Shown: positions 51,983-60,679 of the stretch, one piece after another | How the letters are laid out: the number at the start of each line of letters is the position of its first letter | Position numbering within the stretch: position 1 is the stretch's first letter | DNA from: Lachnospiraceae bacterium | GTDB taxonomy: Bacteria > Bacillota > Clostridia > Lachnospirales > Lachnospiraceae | DNA: 64,000 nt | NCBI GenBank assembly: GCA_021201665.1 | Contig: JAJQEO010000046.1 | Coordinates: forward strand, 37,439 to 101,438 | Direction: 5' to 3' | Made by a program: the position numbers and the translations under genes | The notes under the pieces: model-generated | Database searches by the model: none | The model's input: the letters and a program-made list of their open reading frames with translations, nothing else | Told to the model about the DNA's origin: nothing

Positions 51983-53341
51983 ATGCTGTTTGAAAGAAAA
52001 ATTTACAGTAAATTTTTAAACTGGAAAACGGATGTAAAGGGCACAAAAGCGCTCCTGGTTGAGGGTGCCAGACGTATCGGCAAATCCACCATTGTCGAGG
52101 AGTTTGCCAGAAACGAATACAAAAGCTATATTATGATAGATTTTGCGCAGGCTTCGGATGCTGTAAAGGAGCTTTTCATCCAACACCTGAATGATCTGGA
52201 TACATTTTTTATGCTGTTATCTGTTGAATATGGTGTCCGTCTCCATGACAGGGAAAGTCTGATTATTTTTGATGAGGTTCAGCTGTTTCCCAGGGCGAGG
52301 GCAGCGATAAAGTATCTGGTCGCTGACGGGCGCTATGATTTTATAGAGACTGGCTCCCTGATCTCCATTCGTGAAAACGTAAAGAATATTGTTATTCCAT
52401 CAGAAGAACGTCAGATAAAGATGTACCCCATGGATTTTGAGGAATTTTGCCAGGCATTAAATGAGGAACCTCTGCTTCAATATATTCATGCATGCTTTGA
52501 TGACAAAAAACCGCTGGAGCGAAGCCTGCACAACAAGGCCATGCTATTATTCAAGCAATATCTGTTAGTCGGAGGCATGCCCATGAGTGTTTCCGCCTTT
52601 CTAAGCAGCCATAAGGACTTTGGAAAAGCGGATCTGGAAAAGCGGGATATCTTGACGCTGTACCGCAATGATATCATGAAAATCAGGCAGCAGTACCGCG
52701 CAAAGGTTCTGTCTGTTTTTGAGCAGATTCCAGGCCTGTTATCGAGACACGAGAAACGTGTTGTTTTTAACCGCATTCTCCCAGGTTCCTCTGCAGACCA
52801 ATATGAGGAAACGTTTTTCTGGCTGACCGATTCTATGATTGCGAATGAGTGCCGAAAGGTAAGCGACCCGAATGTCGGGCTGTCTCTCTGTGAATCTGAT
52901 ACGTATATCAAGTGCTACCTGGGCGATACCGGTCTGCTTGTGAGCCACGCCTTTGATGAAAACGAGCTTCTGGAGGATGAAGTCTACAAACAGATTTTCG
53001 CAGGAAAGCTCGGGCTGAACGAGGGCATGCTCTATGAGAATGTCATTGCCCAGATGCTGACTGCAAATGGACACCGGCTCTTCTTTTACACACATTACAG
53101 CGAAGAAAAGCGGCGTAATGACATCGAGATCGATTTTATTATCTCGAATAACAGGAAAACGAAATACCAGATATACCCCATTGAGGTGAAATCCGGCAGC
53201 AACTATTCCATCAAGTCCTTGCTCCGGTTCCGCGAAAAATACAGGCAGAGAATAGGCTGCTGCTACATCGTCCACCCCCGGAATCTGTGCGAGAAGGAAG
53301 ATATTCTGTGTATTCCGCCTTATATGGTGATATGCTTATGA
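51983..53341 (+). CDS. AAA_14/DUF4143 ATPase with nuclease-like C-terminus
   Basis: 452 residues: Walker A VEGARRIGKST, Walker B LIIFDEVQLFP, sensor region ETGSLISIREN, middle DUF4143 helices, and C-terminal EIDFIISNNRKTK...YPIEVKSGSN, which matches the D-x(n)-ExK core of PD-(D/E)XK nucleases. This architecture is very common in gut Clostridia and Bacteroides, often next to mobile DNA; its role is unknown. GGGGTGAG lies six bases before the start. A strong terminator follows at 53441. Confidence 0.85.
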   Translation: MLFERKIYSKFLNWKTDVKGTKALLVEGARRIGKSTIVEEFARNEYKSYIMIDFAQASDAVKELFIQHLNDLDTFFMLLSVEYGVRLHDRESLIIFDEVQLFPRARAAIKYLVADGRYDFIETGSLISIRENVKNIVIPSEERQIKMYPMDFEEFCQALNEEPLLQYIHACFDDKKPLERSLHNKAMLLFKQYLLVGGMPMSVSAFLSSHKDFGKADLEKRDILTLYRNDIMKIRQQYRAKVLSVFEQIPGLLSRHEKRVVFNRILPGSSADQYEETFFWLTDSMIANECRKVSDPNVGLSLCESDTYIKCYLGDTGLLVSHAFDENELLEDEVYKQIFAGKLGLNEGMLYENVIAQMLTANGHRLFFYTHYSEEKRRNDIEIDFIISNNRKTKYQIYPIEVKSGSNYSIKSLLRFREKYRQRIGCCYIVHPRNLCEKEDILCIPPYMVICL

Positions 53342-53688
53342 AAAACAAAAGCACATCCTGGCTGCAGACGAGGAGATTGAGACTGCCTGCTGCCCGACGA
53401 GCCAACCAGCGTCTCCCTGATCTGGGGACAAGGAAATAAGAAAGCCCACAGCTGCCGTAATATTTCGGCAGCTGTGGGCTTTCCGTTTTTAACCAGGCAA
53501 CTATTCTGTGCAATACTCGATTTAAGGCGATATTGATATCTCATCGAGTTATCAATGTCTGTGTTTATCCAGAAGATTATCACCGTTTTTGGCACGCAAA
53601 TCCGCATAATATACTTTTGACTGTTGCCGGCGAAGTCAATACCCGATGATGTTGCCATCATCGGGTTTGATAATTCTTCTGTATTTAC
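53342..53688. terminator. Terminators between the AAA_14 gene and the SDR gene
   Basis: AAAGCCCACAGCTGCCG / CGGCAGCTGTGGGCTTT (53441-53457 and 53466-53482) followed by ccgttttt ends the AAA_14 gene on the plus strand. A second stem ACCCGATGAT / ATCATCGGGT (53641-53666) lies just past the stop of the convergent SDR gene. No gene is visible. Confidence 0.85.
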
Positions 53689-54453
53689 TTACCGGCGCAG
53701 CTCCAGTCCGCCTGTCAGATGAATCGTCTGGCCGGTCAGGTAAGCGCTCTCCTCGCTTGCGAGGAAGCAGATCAGTTCCGCCAGCTCCTCCGGTGTTCCA
53801 ATCCGCCCCATCGGGATGGACGGAAGAAAGTCCGCCGGATCCGCGTCTCCCGGGTGCAGTCCTTCGATTCTCGGAATTGCACCTTTCGCAATGCAGTTTA
53901 CCGTAATGTGCTCTCCTGCCAGCCTTGCCGCCGCGTTCAGCGCCAGAGAGTGTACCGCGCCCTTTGCGACCGCGTTGGAAAAGCTCTCATGTACGCCGCC
54001 ATTGACTCCCTCTGTGGTGGACATGAAAATGACGCGCGGCGCTTTGCTTTTGCGCAGGGAGGGAAGCGCGGCGCGCAGCATATTGAATGCGCCGCAGAGA
54101 AGATGCTCCACATCGCGCAGCAGCCGGTCGCCAGTCAGTTCCTCCATCGGGATATTTTCCCCAAAGCCGCCCGTGTTCGCAATGATGACATCCACGGAGC
54201 CAAACTCCTGCACCAGCGATTCATAAATCTCCGGAGACTCCTCAGCCGGGCCGCTCTCAAGTGCGCCGACCGCCTTGCACTTTCCCGGAAGGTTCATCCC
54301 GTTGACCTCATCGACCAACGCCTGTGCGCGGGACGCCTGGTGGGTCATCATGACCACATTCATGCCGCCTGCACAGAGCGCCTTCACGGCCGCAACCCCG
54401 TCTCCTGCCGTCGCCCCCGCGAACACGCAGGTTCTGCCTTTTAAAGTTTGCAT
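53689..54453 (-). CDS. Short-chain dehydrogenase/reductase family protein, catalytic Tyr missing
   Basis: 254 residues. N-terminal nucleotide-binding motif VFAGATAGDGVAAV (TGxxxGIG variant), NAG-equivalent VIIANTGGFGE, Ser in FMSTTEGVN and the C-terminal SDR signature YLTGQTIHLTGGLELRR. The active-site YxxxK reads NAVAK: Lys is present, Tyr is replaced by Asn. Standard dehydrogenase chemistry is doubtful. AGGAGGAGGAAGGA precedes ATG 54451-54453; the frame is open to 54513. Same direction as, and 98 bp after, the hydrolase gene. Confidence 0.82.
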   Translation of the reverse strand: MQTLKGRTCVFAGATAGDGVAAVKALCAGGMNVVMMTHQASRAQALVDEVNGMNLPGKCKAVGALESGPAEESPEIYESLVQEFGSVDVIIANTGGFGENIPMEELTGDRLLRDVEHLLCGAFNMLRAALPSLRKSKAPRVIFMSTTEGVNGGVHESFSNAVAKGAVHSLALNAAARLAGEHITVNCIAKGAIPRIEGLHPGDADPADFLPSIPMGRIGTPEELAELICFLASEESAYLTGQTIHLTGGLELRR

Positions 54454-54551
54454 TTTATCCTTCCTCCTCCTGACCCGGACAATCCGGAACCAAAATTCTG
54501 CCATTTTGCGCAAAAATCATTCTTAAACGCCTGACCTGTCACCAGAACGCT

Positions 54552-55847
54552 TTATGCAAAGCGTTTCATCCAGTCCGCCATGTAATCATACAGCGCATTT
54601 TCTGTATCGCCAAACTCGCCCGGCGTCTTCTCAGCCTCTCTGTTCGGGAAAAACATGTGTGTTGCGCCCCGGACGAATGCGATGGTCTTGTCCTCCATCT
54701 TCGCACGCTCATAGATCATCTCGGACGCCAGATACTCATATCCGCCCGTCATGCCCATCATCAGCGTCGGGACAGAGATCCCGTCGATGTTTCCGATCGG
54801 TGAGGCATAGCTGGATTTCCAGTCCACACCGATAATTCCATCCTCGAGAACCGCGAATTCTTCCGTCGTGTGCAGTGCCTGGGAGCTTAAAAATCCCTTG
54901 ACCGTATTTTTATTGACTCCCATCCCATACGTGCTGGAGAAGCAGCGGTCGCATTCCGGCGTGCGGACAGAGAAAATCTGCTCGTGCGTGATGCTTCCGT
55001 CCCCATGCACCAGATCGTATTCGCCCTTTGTATGGCTTAAAAGGCGCGTATCCTCCGGGAGCAGACGGTTGTTCGGCTTCGGCTGATCCGCCGCCGTGAT
55101 GAAAAACGGCTCATCGTCCACATAATTGCCCTTTCCGGTACTGATTTTTTCCAGGCGCTCCAGCGCCAGACTGATCAGCTTTTCATTTCTCGCAGCCTGA
55201 GCCGCCTGATATTTTTTGATAAATGCGTCGCTGTAATGTGCACCCTTGGGATCATAGCCGTTTGCCGGGTCAAAGATGTCAAACTCCGGGTTCAGCTTCA
55301 TGCCGTTCCCCTCTTCTTCTACCGCCGGATCCATGCTCAGCAGAGACATCACACCATTTCCGTAATTCGCGTCGATCAGCATCAGGCCGTCCGCCGGTGC
55401 CAGCTTCTCCTTCAGCGTGCACTTGTAGATCATCTCCTCTCCCTGATAGATCGAAGGCCCATTTTCAGCGATGCTCTGGTAAGCGGTCATCAGCGTCGCG
55501 CCGCCGCTGTGTCCCATCAGAATGATTTTTTCGATCTCTTTGTTGCCGCGCAGATAGCGGATGCTGTTATCCAGCATCAGCAGTTTTCTGTCAATCTCTC
55601 CGCCTTCCACGGACTCGCAGGCGAGCACATGATAGCCTCTTGCCGCGAGGGCGGGACCCATTTTCAATCCCATATAGTTCTGATCGCAGTGCATCATGAC
55701 CACGGCGATGTGGCTGGTCGCCGTCGGATTGACCGGCACATACTCCATCGCGTGAGAATGTCCCATATCCATCACGATCAGCGTTTCCCGAATCGTTTTG
55801 TTGACTTCTTTTTCAACTTCCCCGTCCCGTCCTATTCTAATTATCAT
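54552..55847 (-). CDS. Large alpha/beta hydrolase
   Basis: 431 residues. HIAVVMMHCDQNYMGLKMGP is the first strand and oxyanion region, ILMGHSGGATL holds the nucleophile Ser, and FVRGATHMFFPNRE the catalytic His; an Asp before it (ADGLMLIDANYG or later) completes the triad. A long insertion (about residues 150-300) carries the lid. AGGAGG lies five bases before ATG. It forms a small operon with the PH-like membrane gene and the SDR gene. Confidence 0.8.
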   Translation of the reverse strand: MIIRIGRDGEVEKEVNKTIRETLIVMDMGHSHAMEYVPVNPTATSHIAVVMMHCDQNYMGLKMGPALAARGYHVLACESVEGGEIDRKLLMLDNSIRYLRGNKEIEKIILMGHSGGATLMTAYQSIAENGPSIYQGEEMIYKCTLKEKLAPADGLMLIDANYGNGVMSLLSMDPAVEEEGNGMKLNPEFDIFDPANGYDPKGAHYSDAFIKKYQAAQAARNEKLISLALERLEKISTGKGNYVDDEPFFITAADQPKPNNRLLPEDTRLLSHTKGEYDLVHGDGSITHEQIFSVRTPECDRCFSSTYGMGVNKNTVKGFLSSQALHTTEEFAVLEDGIIGVDWKSSYASPIGNIDGISVPTLMMGMTGGYEYLASEMIYERAKMEDKTIAFVRGATHMFFPNREAEKTPGEFGDTENALYDYMADWMKRFA

Positions 55848-55879
55848 AAGACCCTCCTGTCAATTTATTTCCATATCTT

Positions 55880-56323
55880 TCATCTGTTTTCCTGCCAGTA
55901 CTCTGTCAGCTCCTCATACAGTGACCGCGTCGTCTCCGCGTTAGAGACATTGAACACTATGGTTTTCTCCGCGTCCGATATCAGGATACAGGGAGCGATT
56001 TTTGTGGTCGTATAGGCGTGGTAGGTCCCCAGAGAGTCGCTCTCCCAGGTACCATACATATTCTTTCCGTTAACCGTTCCGCCGTCCGTCGCCTCACCAT
56101 AGTCCGGAGTCTCTTCCAGCTCGATCGAAAGAATATCCGCAAAGAGAAACGTATCCGACGTATCCTTCAGTCCGTAAAAGCTGACGCTTTTTTCCTCATC
56201 GGAAAACTGTATCGACGCTGCGGGCTGTGAATAAAAGAAATAGTAAACGGTCGCGCCCGCAAGGATCAGGAACAAAATTATGAGGTTTCTCGTCTTGTCT
56301 TTTCCGCTGAACACAAAAATCAC
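55880..56323 (-). CDS. Membrane-anchored PH-like protein of unknown function
   Basis: 147 residues. One membrane helix (NLIILFLILAGATVYYFFY) and an extracellular or cytoplasmic beta-rich domain (ASIQFSDEEKSVSFYGLKDT...ILSIELEETPDYG...ILISDAEKTIVFNVSNAE) with the alternation of a bacterial PH domain. The start is GTG 56323 or, with better spacing to GGGAG, GTG 56314. A promoter is found directly upstream. I cannot give a function. Confidence 0.6.
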   Translation of the reverse strand: MIFVFSGKDKTRNLIILFLILAGATVYYFFYSQPAASIQFSDEEKSVSFYGLKDTSDTFLFADILSIELEETPDYGEATDGGTVNGKNMYGTWESDSLGTYHAYTTTKIAPCILISDAEKTIVFNVSNAETTRSLYEELTEYWQENR

Positions 56324-56360
56324 GCTCCCATCTGTTACATATGAGATGTTTTCGGTTTAT

Positions 56361-56388
56361 ATTATACCACCACCGGCCCGAATGTAAG
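56361..56388 (-). promoter_or_regulatory. Promoter of the PH-like/hydrolase/SDR operon
   Basis: Minus strand CTTACA (56388-56383), 16-bp spacer, TATAAT (56366-56361). Confidence 0.65.
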
Positions 56389-56443
56389 TACAAAAATTAT
56401 TAAATACATCGCTTCCCGGTGCCTGCCCGGATCACGTATGTCT

Positions 56444-56470
56444 GTAACTGTTCAGTACCTTCACAGTTAC
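56444..56470. repeat. 27-bp palindromic repeat after the Opp operon
   Basis: Arms GTAACTGT / ACAGTTAC around an 11-nt loop; identical to 32445-32471 in reverse orientation. It follows the OppF stop by 18 bp and may serve as terminator stem. Confidence 0.75.
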
Positions 56471-56487
56471 GTTTTCATACGTACCTC

Positions 56488-57444
56488 TCAGCTGATCTCC
56501 TTAATCCTGCAGCAAGATACAAAATGATCCTTTTCAACCTCCACCAGCTGCTGCGGCTGCTGGCAGGCCTCTGTCGCGTATGGGCAGCGGGAGGCGAAGC
56601 GGCATCCCGGCTTCGGGTTGATCGGGCTGGTGATCTCGCCCTTGAGCTGGATGCGCTGCATCGGTTTGTGGATATCCGTGGAAGGAATCGCCGAGAGCAG
56701 CGCCTTCGTGTACGGATGCAGCGTATTGTGGAAAAGCTCCTTTGTCGGGCTTTTCTCTACCAGCTGTCCGAGGTACATTACGCAGATATTATCTGAAATG
56801 TGGCGCACAACGGACAGATCATGTGTGACAAACATGTATGCCATGCCCATCTGCTCCTGCAGCTCCTGCAGAAGATTCAGAACCGCCGCCTGGATAGACA
56901 CGTCCAGGGCGGATACCGGCTCATCGCAGACGATGAATTCCGGGTTCAGGGCCAGCGCCCTCGCGATGCAGACTCTCTGCCGACGTCCGCCGTCCAGCTC
57001 GTGCGGATATGCTTCCCGGAGCCGCTCATCAATTCCCACCAGCTCCATCAGCCGGTTCGCTTCCGTCTTCAGCTCCTTTTTTGATTTGAACCGGCCGGAC
57101 ATTTTCAGCGGCTCGATGACCGTATTTTCAATGCGGAGACGCGGATTCAGGCTGGAATAGGGATCCTGAAAAACGATCTGCATTTTCTCACGGACCTTTT
57201 TCAGCTCATGTCCCTTTACGCTCGTGATATCCTGATCCTTCAGGTAGATTTTTCCCTCCGTGGATTCGAGAAGATGTATCAGGGTTCTTCCAAGCGTACT
57301 CTTGCCGCAGCCGGATTCTCCCACAACACCGAGTGTCTCGCCCTTCTGGATCGTGAAACTGACATCGTCCACGGCGTGATTCGTTCCCGCAGGTACTTTA
57401 AAATATTTTTTCAGATGCTCCACACGGATCAGTTCTTCAGCCAT
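56488..57444 (-). CDS. Oligopeptide ABC transporter ATPase, OppF-like
   Basis: 318 residues: Walker A GESGCGKST, Q loop IVFQDPYSSL, signature LDGGRRQR (Asp instead of the usual Ser), Walker B FIVCDEPVSALD, switch His in VTHDLSVV. The oligo_HPY tail keeps three Cys (GCRFASRCPYATEACQQP). It overlaps the OppD-like gene by 8 bp and is the last Opp gene. Confidence 0.92.
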   Translation of the reverse strand: MAEELIRVEHLKKYFKVPAGTNHAVDDVSFTIQKGETLGVVGESGCGKSTLGRTLIHLLESTEGKIYLKDQDITSVKGHELKKVREKMQIVFQDPYSSLNPRLRIENTVIEPLKMSGRFKSKKELKTEANRLMELVGIDERLREAYPHELDGGRRQRVCIARALALNPEFIVCDEPVSALDVSIQAAVLNLLQELQEQMGMAYMFVTHDLSVVRHISDNICVMYLGQLVEKSPTKELFHNTLHPYTKALLSAIPSTDIHKPMQRIQLKGEITSPINPKPGCRFASRCPYATEACQQPQQLVEVEKDHFVSCCRIKEIS

Positions 57445-58420
57445 CAGCTTCTCCTCCCTTCCTGATACATGCGCAGAAATGACCAGGTGTCAGTTCCTGC
57501 ACGGGGATCTCTCCGGATCTGCATGCGTCCGTCGCATACGGACATCTGGGTGAAAACGCGCATCCGGAGGGCAAATTCGTCGGATCCGGAGGCATACCAG
57601 CGATCGGTTTCAGTTTCTCGTTATCATCCGTCATACTCGGCAGCGATGCAAACAATCCGTTTGTATATGGATGCGCCGGATGATCAAACAAATCCTCCTT
57701 GCTTCCGCTTTCCACGATTTTTCCGGCGTAGATGACAGCTACCGTGTCACAGGTCTGCGCGATAACGCCCAGATCGTGTGTGATCAGAATCATGGAGGTC
57801 TCAAATTTCACCTTCAGTTCATTGATCAGGTCCAGCACCTGCGCCTGAATCGTCACATCCAGAGCGGTGGTCGGCTCGTCCGCGAGCAGCAGCTGCGGGT
57901 TGCACGCAAGCGCCATGGCGATGACGACGCGCTGCTTCATTCCGCCTGAGAACTGATGCGGATATTCCCCGTAGCGCTCCGCCGGAATCCCTACGGTTTC
58001 CAGCATCTCTCCGGCTTTTTTCATGCCGGTCGCTTCGTCGTAGCTGTTGTGCAGAAGCAGCACCTCCAGAATCTGGTCGCCGACCGTCATCAGCGGATTC
58101 AGAGCCGTCATCGGATCCTGGAAAATCATGGCGATCTTCGCGCCGCGCACATCGAGCATCTCATCGTTGGATTTCTTTAACAGGTCCTCCCCTTCCAGAA
58201 GGATCTCGCCGCCAAGAACCTTTGCGGGCGGATCCGGGAGAATCCCCATGATGGCCTTCGCGATGGTGGTCTTGCCGGCTCCTGTCTCGCCGACCAGTCC
58301 GAGGGTTTTTCCTTTCGGCACGGACAGACTCACGCCGTTGACCGCATGCACCGTCTTGCGTGCCTGTGTATAGATTACTTCCAGATTTTTTACAGAAAGA
58401 AATTCTTTATTATCAGCCAT
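57437..58420 (-). CDS. Oligopeptide ABC transporter ATPase, OppD-like
   Basis: 327 residues: Walker A GETGAGKTT, Q loop MIFQDPMTAL, signature FSGGMKQR, Walker B LLLADEPTTALD, switch His in ITHDLGVIAQ, and the Cys-containing tail SGCAFSPRCPYATDACRSG. It pairs with the OppF-like protein to energise the permeases. Confidence 0.93.
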   Translation of the reverse strand: MADNKEFLSVKNLEVIYTQARKTVHAVNGVSLSVPKGKTLGLVGETGAGKTTIAKAIMGILPDPPAKVLGGEILLEGEDLLKKSNDEMLDVRGAKIAMIFQDPMTALNPLMTVGDQILEVLLLHNSYDEATGMKKAGEMLETVGIPAERYGEYPHQFSGGMKQRVVIAMALACNPQLLLADEPTTALDVTIQAQVLDLINELKVKFETSMILITHDLGVIAQTCDTVAVIYAGKIVESGSKEDLFDHPAHPYTNGLFASLPSMTDDNEKLKPIAGMPPDPTNLPSGCAFSPRCPYATDACRSGEIPVQELTPGHFCACIRKGGEADG

Positions 58421-58439
58421 TTTTCAATTCCCCCTTCCA

Positions 58440-59306
58440 TCAGTCTCTCAGCTTCGGATCCAGCGCGTCGCGGATGCCGTCGCCCATCAGGTTGATCGCG
58501 AATACAGTAAGTGCGATCGCGATACCGGGAACCAGCAAAAGATGCGGATTGGTACGGATATAGGAACGGCCATCGGATAGCATGGCGCCCCATTCCGGAC
58601 TCGGAGGCTGAATGCCCAGGCCGATGTAGGAAAGGGAAGCAGCCATGATCATGGTTGAGCCGATTCCCATCGTTGTCGTCACGATGATCGGCTGGATTAC
58701 ATTTGGCAGCAGGTGTTTGAACATAATCACAAGACTGCTGCAGTTAATGGATTGTGCTGCCTCTATGTATTCCTTCGAGCGCTCTGTCAGAATCTGTCCG
58801 CGGATCATACGCACGGTGCCGGGGACGCCGCCCACTGTCAGCGCGATCACCGTCGCGAAGAAGCCGGAGCCCATCGCGCTGGAAATCAGGATGCAAAGAA
58901 GAGTACCCGGAAGGGCTGACCAGACATCCATCAGTCTCATGATCAGGGTCTCCGTCAGACCGCCGAAATAGCCGCCGACTGATCCGATCACGACGCCCAC
59001 AAAAGCGCCGAACAGAGAGGCCGAGATACCAAGCGCCAGAGAATAACGGCCGCCGTACATCAGACGGGTGATCATATCACGGCCGAGCGCGTCACAGCCG
59101 AGAATGTGCTGCGCGGAAGGTCCCGCATACATATTCAGCAGATCTACATCATTCACTCCATACGGAGAGAAGAATGGTCCGATCAGACAGAAAACAACGA
59201 TTACTACGAACAGAATTACTCCCAGCTTCGCGCTGAAGCTTTTGGTCATTCTCCCGGCAAAATCAAGGAGCGGGTTTGTACGATAACTGGTTTTTTCTTT
59301 TGCCAT
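58440..59306 (-). CDS. Oligopeptide ABC transporter permease, OppC-like
   Basis: 288 residues: AQHILGCDALGRDMITRLMY (DppC/OppC signature), EYIEAAQSINCSSLVIMFKH as EAA loop and LMGDGIRDALDPKLRD at the end. It starts directly at the stop of OppB (59306/59307) and precedes OppD by 19 bp. Confidence 0.93.
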   Translation of the reverse strand: MAKEKTSYRTNPLLDFAGRMTKSFSAKLGVILFVVIVVFCLIGPFFSPYGVNDVDLLNMYAGPSAQHILGCDALGRDMITRLMYGGRYSLALGISASLFGAFVGVVIGSVGGYFGGLTETLIMRLMDVWSALPGTLLCILISSAMGSGFFATVIALTVGGVPGTVRMIRGQILTERSKEYIEAAQSINCSSLVIMFKHLLPNVIQPIIVTTTMGIGSTMIMAASLSYIGLGIQPPSPEWGAMLSDGRSYIRTNPHLLLVPGIAIALTVFAINLMGDGIRDALDPKLRD

Positions 59307-60254
59307 TTAACCCACCTTCTTTCCTTTACTGTACTGAGCCTTGATCCGCGGATCGAGGAATGCGTAGCACAGGTCCATGAGCAGAATCGCGATAGATGCG
59401 AACAGGGCGAAGAAAATAACGCATGCACGGACCACCGGATAATCATGCTGGTTGACGCCGGAGAGCAGGTACGCTCCGATTCCGGGGATGGAGAAAACCG
59501 ACTCAATGACCGGGGAACCCGCGATCACTGTCGCGAGGCCGCCGCCTACACCTGTGATGATCGGCATCATCGCGTTCGGGAGCATGTGCTTTCTCACAAT
59601 AATATTTTCCTTCTGGCCCTTTGCCCTGGCTGTCGTCACGAAATCCGCGCGGATTACCTCGAGCATACTGCTTCTGGCCTGTCTGGCATTGATCGCGATG
59701 CCGCCCAGCGAGCTGGATATGATCGGCAGAATGTAGCAGGTCCAGCTGTCAATTCCATACGCAGGAAGCAATCTCAACTGCAGGGAGAACAATAGAATCA
59801 GCAACAGTGCGACGAAGAAATCCGGTGCGGAGATGAACACCATCGCGATGATCATCACCGCCGAATCCTGCCATTTTCCCTCGTGTGTGCCGGCGAAAAT
59901 GCCAAGCAGCGTGCCAATCACCACGTTCAGGATCATCGCGCTCAGGCCGACGATCAGTGTACGGGGAAGGCGGACGATCAGTTCATCGATAACGGGGCTG
60001 GAAAATACCCACGATGTACCGAAGTCCAGTTTGATAAAGGTATTAAACATATAGGTGCCAAGCTGCTGCAGATACGACTTATCAATTCCCATGACGATAC
60101 GCTTCTGCTCAATCGTCTCCAAAGAAGCCTCTTTTCCCAGAAGAAGACTAGCCGGATCTCCGGGAACCAGATAAGTGATAGTAAAAATAACCAGCCCTGC
60201 GCACCAGAGAATCACGATCATACTTAAAATTCGTTTTATGACATATTTAATCAT
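59307..60254 (-). CDS. Oligopeptide ABC transporter permease, OppB-like
   Basis: 315 residues: SMIVILWCAGLVIFTITYLV (first helix), YLVPGDPASLLLGKEA, EAA loop DFVTTARAKGQKENIIVRKH and DLCYAFLDPRIKAQYSKGKK at the end. GGAGG precedes ATG by eight bases. A 425-bp gap separates it from the binding-protein gene. Confidence 0.93.
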   Translation of the reverse strand: MIKYVIKRILSMIVILWCAGLVIFTITYLVPGDPASLLLGKEASLETIEQKRIVMGIDKSYLQQLGTYMFNTFIKLDFGTSWVFSSPVIDELIVRLPRTLIVGLSAMILNVVIGTLLGIFAGTHEGKWQDSAVMIIAMVFISAPDFFVALLLILLFSLQLRLLPAYGIDSWTCYILPIISSSLGGIAINARQARSSMLEVIRADFVTTARAKGQKENIIVRKHMLPNAMMPIITGVGGGLATVIAGSPVIESVFSIPGIGAYLLSGVNQHDYPVVRACVIFFALFASIAILLMDLCYAFLDPRIKAQYSKGKKVG

Positions 60255-60679
60255 AGAAATCCTCCTATGCTATGCTGATCGAGCAGGAGGCGACTCTATC
60301 GCCTTCTACTCGCCGCGCGAGCCGGGGCGGCTTTAGCCTTGCCCGGCCCTGCGCATTATGTAGTAAACGACGTAAGTCGTTTTATTTTGCGTTTTCAGGG
60401 TATAGTAACAGCCGTCAGGAGCCCCTGCGCGTAAAAAGGCTGCCCGGCGGCTGTGTGTTCCTCCCCTCCCGGAAGCGTTTTACCGCTCCCGGGGTTTTGA
60501 TGATACAAGAGACACAAAGTACGAAGCACGGAACAATTCGTAGTCTCATGGCCTTTTGTCGCCTGAATCATTTTGATTGTGGAAAGGGAATCTCTATCCT
60601 GCCTGTTTATCTGAGAATCTGCCGCCAAATAACTCATGCATGTATCCTGCACAGGTTATTTTTTGCCAGCTCTCGAAAA
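60255..60679. other. Repeat-rich gap between the Opp binding protein and permease genes
   Basis: Hairpin AAACGACgtaaGTCGTTT at about 60366-60382 (also near 5600), a gc-rich stretch with cgagccggggcggctttagccttgcccgg, and cagccgtc/gcggctg near 60410-60452. No gene is visible, although the operon is transcribed through it. The hairpins may reduce permease expression relative to the binding protein. Confidence 0.5.
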
